From: Candidatus Hydrogenedens sp. | Lineage (GTDB): Bacteria; Hydrogenedentota; Hydrogenedentia; Hydrogenedentales; Hydrogenedentaceae | Assembly (NCBI GenBank): GCA_035361075.1 | Contig: DAOSBX010000011.1 | Coordinates: forward strand, 61,960 to 84,496 | DNA: 22,537 nucleotides | Direction of reading: 5' to 3' | Shown: positions 16,791 through 22,537 of the stretch, one piece after another | How positions within the stretch are numbered: the first letter of the stretch is position 1 | Layout: every line of letters starts with the position of its first letter | Made by a program: the position numbers and the translations under genes | The notes under the pieces: model-generated | What the model saw: only the letters and a program-made list of their open reading frames with translations | What the model was told of the DNA's origin: nothing | The model's database searches: none

Positions 16791-18065
16791 ATGAATATGG
16801 AAATGAATACCTATGAATCTGAGTTAAATCATTTTGATAAGGTGATTCGTAAAGAGAGTTTATTAAAATTAATTAGGGATAAAAATGTTAAAGAAAGTGC
16901 TAATAAACCTTTACGACTGTTTAATCTCCACTGTCATAGTTTTTTTTCATACAACGGATATGGTCTATCCCCGACTGCATTGGTATGGAGAGCGTTACAA
17001 AATGATTTTTATGCGATAGGACTTGTAGACTTTGATGTGCTTGATGGTATAGATGAGTTCTTAGAGGCATGTTCTCTATGTAGGCTTCGTGGTTGTGCTG
17101 GTTTTGAAACTCGCATCTTTGTTCCACAATTTGCATCACTTGAAATTAATTCTCCTGGAGAGCCAGGCATTAGCTATCACATTGGGATGGGTTTCACTAC
17201 CAAAGAGGTAAAGAAACCAGAAGTATTAACAAAACTGAAAAATCTTGCACAAACGCGAATACAAAAGATGTTACAGCAAGTAAACAAATATCTTTCACCC
17301 TTGACAATCGATTACACAAATGAGGTTTTACCCTTAACTCCTTGTGGCAATCCAACTGAAAGACATTTATGTACTGCTTATTATCAAAAAAGCCGGTCTT
17401 TCTTCTCATCGGAAAAAGATAGCATCCATTTCTGGTCAGAAAAATTGAGATGTTCTATTAATGACATTGAAAATATTTTTCAAGACCCTGTCAATTTTCA
17501 AAATTTGATTCGTTCACGGCTTATGAAATCGGGCGGGCCTGGCTATGTCCCTCCTCAAAAGGAAAATTTCCCTACATTGTTAGAGGTCAACGAGTTCATA
17601 TTAGCAAATCACGCTATCCCTACCTTTGCCTGGCTTGATGGAACAAGCTCGGGGGAACAAAAAATTGAGGAATTACTAACTATCATGATTCAATCTGGTG
17701 TATGTGCTGTGAATATTATTCCCGACCGCAACTGGAACATTAAAGACCCTGAAATAAAGAAAAGGAAAGTTCAACATCTTTATGATTTTGTGAAACTTGC
17801 AAATGATTTATATTTACCTGTATTTATCGGTACAGAATTAAACGCCCCCGGACAAAAATTTGTAGATGATTTAGATACACCTGAATTAACACCTTTTTAT
17901 CAAATATTTTTAGATGGTGTTCATATTGCTTACGCCCATACTGTTCTTGAAAAGACTGCTGGCATGGGCTTTACAAGCCCATGGGCACAGAATTATTTTG
18001 CGAATAGAAAAGAGCGGTATGAGTTCTTTAAGGAAATAGGAGAACGTTTATCACCTGTCATATAA
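16791..18065 (+). CDS. Divergent PHP-domain protein
   Basis: Seen: 424 residues from the ATG at 16791. PHP-like motifs in order: NLHCHSFFS with H47-X-H49; VDFDVLDG at 79-86, matching the usual TDHDTXDG but with Phe81 in place of the metal-binding His; GFETRIF with E106; SYHIGMGF with H130. A C-terminal FIGTELNAPGQ stands where many PHP proteins have GSDAH. Known: PHP proteins are metal-dependent phosphoesterases (histidinol phosphatase, polymerase proofreading, nucleotide phosphatases). With a changed second motif, activity may be altered or the metal site reduced. Start: AGAAGGA is 6 bases before ATG 16791, whereas the in-frame TTG at 16767 has no site. First gene of a likely plus-strand run; DUF3810 gene begins 47 bases after its stop. 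Confidence 0.78.
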   Translation: MNMEMNTYESELNHFDKVIRKESLLKLIRDKNVKESANKPLRLFNLHCHSFFSYNGYGLSPTALVWRALQNDFYAIGLVDFDVLDGIDEFLEACSLCRLRGCAGFETRIFVPQFASLEINSPGEPGISYHIGMGFTTKEVKKPEVLTKLKNLAQTRIQKMLQQVNKYLSPLTIDYTNEVLPLTPCGNPTERHLCTAYYQKSRSFFSSEKDSIHFWSEKLRCSINDIENIFQDPVNFQNLIRSRLMKSGGPGYVPPQKENFPTLLEVNEFILANHAIPTFAWLDGTSSGEQKIEELLTIMIQSGVCAVNIIPDRNWNIKDPEIKKRKVQHLYDFVKLANDLYLPVFIGTELNAPGQKFVDDLDTPELTPFYQIFLDGVHIAYAHTVLEKTAGMGFTSPWAQNYFANRKERYEFFKEIGERLSPVI

Positions 18066-18112
18066 TCAATAAATGTATAGTATAAAGGATTAAACAAAGG
18101 AAACAACTAATT

Positions 18113-19327
18113 ATGAGTTCAAACCCGATACCTCAACCACCACAGAAGAAGAGAATTAAAAAAAGAACCCTTTTGCCATGGTTATTAGGTGTTCTTTTTT
18201 GGTGTATTTTTTTATTATGGTACCAATACACCCCAAGTAACGATACTGTGGAATTCTTCTATTCATGCGGGCTTTACCGTGCTAATACTCTCATCTTTAC
18301 CTTGCTTCAACAGACAACCACTCACTCTTTTGCAATATGGTTAGTTCCATCCTGTATCTTATTATTTCTCATTCTTTGGATAGCGAATTGGGTTTATATT
18401 CGTAAAAAGTTAAAAAAATCCCATTTTTGGGGAATCTTCTGGTTAATAAAATGGACATTTATCCTGAGTGGTTTTTTAACAGTGGCTTATTTAGGCTTAT
18501 GGGGTGCTGGTTATCAACGGAAACCAATTGAAGAAAAACTTAGCCTCGAAATTGCAAAGCCAGACGAGGCAGAAGTGAAGAAAATAATGGAACAACTTCT
18601 ATTTGTTATTGTAGATAATAATCTTCCGAGGGAACAGCGGAATCCTAAACAGAGTATCCAACAAATCTCAAAAACGATGCAGAAAATCGTAGCGGAATGG
18701 GATGAGATACCAATTTACCTTCCTTTACACGTTCGCAAAACACCACCAGGTATGTTTTTATTTAATAGCACATCTGGTATGTGTTTTCCACTTACATTAG
18801 AACCCCATGTTGACGGAGCCTTACCTCCACATGCATTTGTTGCAACAGCAAGTCATGAACTCGCACATATTGCTGGTTTCTGTGGAGAAGCAGATGCTAG
18901 TTTTGTGGGATATGTAAGTGCCCTACAGAGTGATGACCCTTTTGCTCAATATTCTGTAGCATTAGACATTTACGAACGGCTCGCATCATTTCTACCAGGA
19001 GAAGAACGAAAAAAGGCTATTGAACAACTACCGTCTGAAGCACAACAGGACTTAAAGGAAGAACGAGAAATTGTGAATAAATATCGTGTGAAATGGTTTT
19101 CTGAAATATCATGGAAGGCTTATGATAAATATCTCAAGTCGCAAGGCGTTAAAGAAGGTGTTCGTGATTACGGAAGGGCTACTAATTTATTCATTGCAGG
19201 TATTCGCAAGGGCTTAATCTCACTACCCGAAATACAGCAATACCAACCAGATAATACTCCAAGTTCGGAGGAAGCAATGCCAGTGGAAGAACAAAATCCA
19301 GAAGAAGAGGGCAACTCGGATATATAA
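18113..19327 (+). CDS. DUF3810 family membrane protein with HEXXH zinc motif
   Basis: Seen: 404 residues. A basic N terminus is followed by three membrane segments (about 20-37, 72-96, 106-130) and then a soluble domain. The motif H248-E-L-A-H252-IAGFCGE259-ADASF fits a gluzincin-like HEXXH plus downstream Glu, and is preceded by the family's TSGMCFPLTLEPHVDGALPPH. This layout is DUF3810, a family of unknown function predicted to be membrane-bound metallopeptidases. The last 40 residues are acidic and Pro/Glu-rich. AAAGGA lies 11 bases before the ATG. It is between the PHP gene and purN with short gaps, but neither neighbour explains its job. Confidence 0.82.
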   Translation: MSSNPIPQPPQKKRIKKRTLLPWLLGVLFWCIFLLWYQYTPSNDTVEFFYSCGLYRANTLIFTLLQQTTTHSFAIWLVPSCILLFLILWIANWVYIRKKLKKSHFWGIFWLIKWTFILSGFLTVAYLGLWGAGYQRKPIEEKLSLEIAKPDEAEVKKIMEQLLFVIVDNNLPREQRNPKQSIQQISKTMQKIVAEWDEIPIYLPLHVRKTPPGMFLFNSTSGMCFPLTLEPHVDGALPPHAFVATASHELAHIAGFCGEADASFVGYVSALQSDDPFAQYSVALDIYERLASFLPGEERKKAIEQLPSEAQQDLKEEREIVNKYRVKWFSEISWKAYDKYLKSQGVKEGVRDYGRATNLFIAGIRKGLISLPEIQQYQPDNTPSSEEAMPVEEQNPEEEGNSDI

Positions 19328-19381
19328 ACATGATATACTTAAAAAAATAATATACATTTTAATATTAAAAGGACATAATGT

Positions 19382-20002
19382 ATGCCTGTAAACCTCGCTG
19401 TTTTATTGTCGGGAAGTGGAACAACATTGCAAAATTTGATTGACCGTATTAGAGAAGGCACTTTAGATGCAAAAATTAATGTTGTTATTTCATCCAAATC
19501 TACAGCATACGGATTGCAAAGAGCAAAACAGAACCAAATTCCTACAGTTGTTATTCGACCAAAAGATTTTCCTGATTTTCAAACTTTTAATCAAGAATTA
19601 TGGAACACTATCCGCAGGTATTCAGTAGACCTTGTTGTTTTAGCAGGCTATCTTTCACTTATTTCTGTGCCTGATGATTTTAGAAATCGCATAATGAATA
19701 TTCACCCTGCGTTAATCCCTGCTTTTTGTGGGAAGGGTATGTATGGTCATTATGTCCACGAAGCAGTATTAAAAGCAGGGGTAAAAGTTACTGGATGCAC
19801 TGTCCATTTTGTTGATGAGCATTATGACCATGGTCCAATTATCCTTCAAGAAGCGGTGCCTGTTCTTGATGATGATACTCCAGAAACACTGGCTGAACGA
19901 GTTCAGGCTAAAGAGCGGAAACTCTATCCCCTTGCTATTCAGTTGTTTGCAGAAAATCGACTTAGAGTAGAAGGAAATAAAGTTCACATATTACCTAAAT
20001 AG
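19382..20002 (+). CDS. purN: Phosphoribosylglycinamide formyltransferase (GAR transformylase)
   Basis: Third step of purine synthesis: transfers formyl from 10-formyltetrahydrofolate to GAR. Seen: 206 residues, the normal length. The N terminus has LLSGSGTTLQNLI, the phosphate-binding loop (8-20). The active site N106-I-H108-PALIPAF and D145 in VTGCTVHFVDEHYDHGPI correspond to N106, H108 and D144 of the E. coli enzyme. The CGKGMYG variant after the active-site loop is seen in many non-proteobacterial PurN proteins. AAAAGGA lies 8 bases before the ATG. No other purine genes are present here, so it is an isolated pathway gene; the DUF2804 gene follows 21 bases after its stop. Confidence 0.96.
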   Translation: MPVNLAVLLSGSGTTLQNLIDRIREGTLDAKINVVISSKSTAYGLQRAKQNQIPTVVIRPKDFPDFQTFNQELWNTIRRYSVDLVVLAGYLSLISVPDDFRNRIMNIHPALIPAFCGKGMYGHYVHEAVLKAGVKVTGCTVHFVDEHYDHGPIILQEAVPVLDDDTPETLAERVQAKERKLYPLAIQLFAENRLRVEGNKVHILPK

Positions 20003-20023
20003 ATTGGAAAAAGAGAAGGGAAT

Positions 20024-21040
20024 ATGTCTCTGCAACAGGTAACGTCGCATTCAAAAATTCCGTTATGTTTGCCGAATGGATGCTTAAATAAAGAGGCTAT
20101 TCGTTGGGATAGTTATCCATTTGTTGACGCAAAATTATATAAAGATTGGGGAAGAAAAAAACAATGGATGTATTGGGCAGTAGTATCTCCAGATGGTGTT
20201 TTTGCAACTGTAATTGCAAATGCTGACTATATGAAGATTGGTTCTGTGTATCTTGCAATGTTCAATAAAAACAACCCTATTGAAAAAGCAAGCATCCAGT
20301 TTACGAAACAACAGATACATATCCCTCCCAATCCTTATAAGGAAGCATATTTTAAGCATAAAAACATGTGGCTTGAATATCGAATAGAGCAAGGCTCAAC
20401 AAATTTATACGCAAGAACACATATCCATGGACAAGAATTTATTGCAAATATAGAAATATTTAGGGATATGGACTTCCCCACATTAAATGTTGTCATTCCA
20501 TGGACAGAACGACGTTTTCAGTTCACATCAAAACAATTACCATTTTCAGCAAGAGGAAAAGTACGATATAAAGATATGGTACTTGAATTTAATGAAAAAG
20601 ACACGTTTGCATGTCTGGATTACGGTTCGGGCAAATGGAAATATAAGACGGATTGGAACTGGTCTGCTGGTTATGGTATCGATACTCAAGGTAGAAAGGT
20701 TGCTATAAACTTAGGGGCACAATGGACAGATGGAACAGGACAGAATGAAAACGGTTTATGGATTGACAACCAATTTTTTAAAATTCATGAAGAGGTTACA
20801 TTTATATGGGACAAAAAAGAACCGCTCCATCCTTGGCATATAAGAAGTAAAACCTCGGATGATATTGATTTAACTTTTAGTCCGTTTCATATCCGACCCG
20901 ATAAGACCAATTTGATATTGCTAAAATCGGAAGTGGTTCAATGTTTTGGAACCTTTTGTGGTAAAATAAAACTTGGAAATGAAAATATAGAGATAATATC
21001 ATTAATAGGTTGGGCAGAGGAACATCATGCTTATTGGTAA
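20024..21040 (+). CDS. DUF2804 family protein
   Basis: Seen: 338 residues without a signal peptide. Family features: WGRKKQWMYWAVVSPDGVF near 43-61, ADYMKIGSVYLAMF, and the block GSGKWKYKTDWNWSAGYG followed by VAINLGAQWTDGTGQNENG near 225-245. These match DUF2804, whose function is not established; the fold is thought to be a large lipocalin-like beta barrel related to other hydrophobic-ligand proteins, but that is family lore I cannot test here. Tryptophan-rich throughout. AGAAGGG lies close before the ATG. It is probably co-transcribed with purN (21-base gap), although no functional link is evident. Confidence 0.85.
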   Translation: MSLQQVTSHSKIPLCLPNGCLNKEAIRWDSYPFVDAKLYKDWGRKKQWMYWAVVSPDGVFATVIANADYMKIGSVYLAMFNKNNPIEKASIQFTKQQIHIPPNPYKEAYFKHKNMWLEYRIEQGSTNLYARTHIHGQEFIANIEIFRDMDFPTLNVVIPWTERRFQFTSKQLPFSARGKVRYKDMVLEFNEKDTFACLDYGSGKWKYKTDWNWSAGYGIDTQGRKVAINLGAQWTDGTGQNENGLWIDNQFFKIHEEVTFIWDKKEPLHPWHIRSKTSDDIDLTFSPFHIRPDKTNLILLKSEVVQCFGTFCGKIKLGNENIEIISLIGWAEEHHAYW

Positions 21041-21056
21041 AAATTTGGGAACAAAT

Positions 21057-21085
21057 TTGCTTACTGATTAGTTATAATATAATAC
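21057..21085 (+). promoter_or_regulatory. Possible promoter of the MshEN/cNMP gene
   Basis: TTGCTT (21057-21062), 17-base spacer, TAATAC (21080-21085), with overlapping TATAAT hexamers at 21073 and 21078. The -10 region is good but the best -35 pairing is uncertain. Lies in the 80-base gap after the DUF2804 gene. Confidence 0.35.
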
Positions 21086-21120
21086 TAAAGTAAATAATAT
21101 GTTTATTAAAGGTATGTGTT

Positions 21121-22371
21121 ATGATGAGATGGGAGAAAAAAAAGGTAACTTCCGACAAATCAACAATAACAAAAATTACTCGGCCTGATGGAAGTACAAT
21201 CCAGTCAGAAGAACAACCACGTACAACTATCAAAAATATAGGTTCTCTACAGGAACTCCTCCAACAAATAGGGAACATTCCTCAATGGAAATTCAACGAG
21301 GCACTAAAAGAATCGCAACGGACAGGAAAATTTATTGTTGAGATTCTCGAGGAAAAGGGAATTATTAGTCATGACTCCATCATGTCTTTACTAATTAAGC
21401 AATGTAAAATTCCTTTAGTAAGTCTACTCAGTTATTCAATTGACAGTAAAGTCGTAAAGATGATACCCCCAGAAATTTGTGATAAATATCGAATACTTCC
21501 TATTGATAAAATGGGTAATACAATAACCCTTGCTATGGTGAACCCTCTGGATGCTGAAGCCATTAAAATAGCGAAACAATACTGTCCTAATTTGCAAATA
21601 CGTCCAATATTGTGCTCATACAAAGAATTTGAAAAGGTAAAAAGAAGGTATCTTCCTTCCATGGAAGGAACTACCACGGGTCAAAAAGTTGAGGAGAACA
21701 TATCTACTGAACAATCAATATCTTCGCAAGAAGAACAAATTGAAACTATACCTGAGGCTGTTCCTGTGGAACCTGAATTACTTGACCCTAAAACACAAGA
21801 AAAGATTCAGCAAGAGCAATCATTTTTACATACAGTATTTACAGAGCCAATAAGCGTAGAAACATCAATAAATAAGGTTAATGTTGAAAAAGAAGACTTC
21901 TCACTTCAAGACCTTGCCGCTTCCATGATTAGTAGTTTGCAAGGTTCGTATGAATTACTTATCCGTAAAATAAAACTTTTTAACACCTTAACGCCAGAGG
22001 AGGTTGCTAATATCTTTGTTCGTTGTCAACAAATACACCTGAACGAAGGGGATGTTTTGTTCTCAAAGGGTGATATTGGAAAAAGTCTTTATGTCCTTAT
22101 CAGTGGAGAGATTGAAGTATTTGATGATGAAAAACAAATATGTTGTTTATCACCAGGAGAGATGGTCGGTGAAATGGCAGTGATTACACAAAACAAAAGA
22201 AGTGCAAGTGTCAGAGCAAAAGAAGACTCTGTCCTTTTAGAAATAAATATTAATGACCTTTATCGGTTTATCCCCCCTATCGTTGCAATCAAACTACTAA
22301 CAAATATTATCTTTACTCTTAGTGAACGTCTACAAACCATAAACGAAAAACTTGCTTCAAAAACAAAATAG
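21121..22371 (+). CDS. MshEN/GspE N-terminal domain fused to a cyclic-nucleotide-binding domain
   Basis: Seen: 416 residues. Residues about 40-178 form a MshEN/GspE_N-type domain (LQELLQQIGNIPQWKFNEAL, then ILEEKGIISHDSIMSLL, then ILPIDKMGNTITLAMVNPLDAEAI). An acidic Gln/Glu-rich linker spans 180-260. Residues about 286-395 are a cNMP-binding domain with LNEGDVLFSKGD, LYVLISGEIEVF and the phosphate-binding cassette G350-E351-MAVITQNKR360-SAS, which keeps the Glu and Arg expected for ligand binding. There is no ATPase domain and no DNA-binding helix-turn-helix, so it is a sensor/adaptor and not a secretion ATPase or Crp regulator. The usual Arg and Gly of the c-di-GMP-binding MshEN motifs are absent (SLQELL, FIVEIL), so that activity is doubtful. 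A possible partner for pilus or secretion machinery. Confidence 0.85.
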   Translation: MMRWEKKKVTSDKSTITKITRPDGSTIQSEEQPRTTIKNIGSLQELLQQIGNIPQWKFNEALKESQRTGKFIVEILEEKGIISHDSIMSLLIKQCKIPLVSLLSYSIDSKVVKMIPPEICDKYRILPIDKMGNTITLAMVNPLDAEAIKIAKQYCPNLQIRPILCSYKEFEKVKRRYLPSMEGTTTGQKVEENISTEQSISSQEEQIETIPEAVPVEPELLDPKTQEKIQQEQSFLHTVFTEPISVETSINKVNVEKEDFSLQDLAASMISSLQGSYELLIRKIKLFNTLTPEEVANIFVRCQQIHLNEGDVLFSKGDIGKSLYVLISGEIEVFDDEKQICCLSPGEMVGEMAVITQNKRSASVRAKEDSVLLEININDLYRFIPPIVAIKLLTNIIFTLSERLQTINEKLASKTK

Positions 22372-22448
22372 CCAACCCCTTCCCCCACATAATGAGTTTC
22401 ATGTATTTATTATAAAAATATAATCCAGATACTTTTATCTTTAAGGGT

Positions 22449-22469
22449 ATCATCAGCGTCCCTGATGAT
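22449..22469. terminator. Inverted repeat after the last gene, possible weak terminator
   Basis: ATCATCAG (22449-22456) and CTGATGAT (22462-22469) form an 8-base stem with a 5-base loop, 78 bases after the MshEN/cNMP stop codon. No T-run follows on either strand, so intrinsic termination is uncertain; it could be an operator or an RNA-stabilising hairpin. The rest of 22372-22537 holds nothing recognisable. Confidence 0.35.
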
Positions 22470-22537
22470 GAAAAATGAAGCATATAGGACAAACAAAATA
22501 CAATCCATTAACAGTATAGACACAATTTATTAGGTAG

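Noticed and set aside
19378..19380. Earlier ATG for purN
   Set aside because: It is out of frame with purN; the ATG at 19382 begins the conserved N terminus.

Overview
The window is a 22.5 kb piece of a low-GC bacterial chromosome with 15 complete protein-coding genes on both strands, no tRNA or rRNA, and no sign of an insertion sequence, prophage or CRISPR array. Intergenic DNA is much richer in A+T than the genes. A lipoprotein signal, a PilT motor ATPase, a MshEN/GspE-type N-terminal domain, an exosortase-associated small protein (TIGR04073 type) and a secreted repeat protein with a Glu/Gly-rich linker, Cys-X-Cys motif and C-terminal membrane helix point to a two-membrane environmental bacterium. 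I lean toward the Hydrogenedentota or a PVC-related lineage (Lentisphaerae/Planctomycetes), but this is inference from protein style, not a marker-gene result.

Layout. Positions 14-3903 (minus): a secreted sialidase-like propeller whose stop codon overlaps the start of a large TIGR03960/DUF2344 radical SAM protein. Positions 4033-6921 (minus): thyX followed by an adenosylcobalamin-dependent ribonucleoside-triphosphate reductase (nrdJ), a compact operon for DNA precursor supply. Positions 6922-7761: an 840-base AT-rich intergenic region that carries four NrdR-box-like palindromes in two pairs, each pair with the same 30-base offset, plus a good promoter for thyX. Positions 7762-10290 (plus): a membrane-anchored penicillin-acylase-family Ntn hydrolase, convergent with a kynurenine-formamidase-like cyclase (10325-10942, minus). 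Positions 11110-13599 (plus): pilT and a lipoprotein purple-acid-phosphatase-like metallophosphoesterase. Positions 13614-16549 (minus): an MFS transporter, the TIGR04073 protein and the three-repeat surface protein. Positions 16791-22371 (plus): a divergent PHP-domain protein, a DUF3810 membrane metalloprotease-like protein, purN, a DUF2804 protein and a MshEN plus cyclic-nucleotide-binding fusion.

How the parts fit. The clearest functional unit is thyX-nrdJ with its NrdR-like operators: the ATP/dATP-sensing repressor NrdR would control both deoxyribonucleotide reduction and dTMP synthesis. The 13.6-16.5 kb block carries surface and envelope genes. PilT and the MshEN/cNMP fusion suggest second-messenger-controlled type IV pilus or secretion behaviour, though no pilus assembly genes lie here. 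Several genes are family-level oddities: a one-residue expansion in the ThyX signature, a His-to-Phe change in the second PHP motif, and MshEN motifs lacking the usual Arg and Gly.
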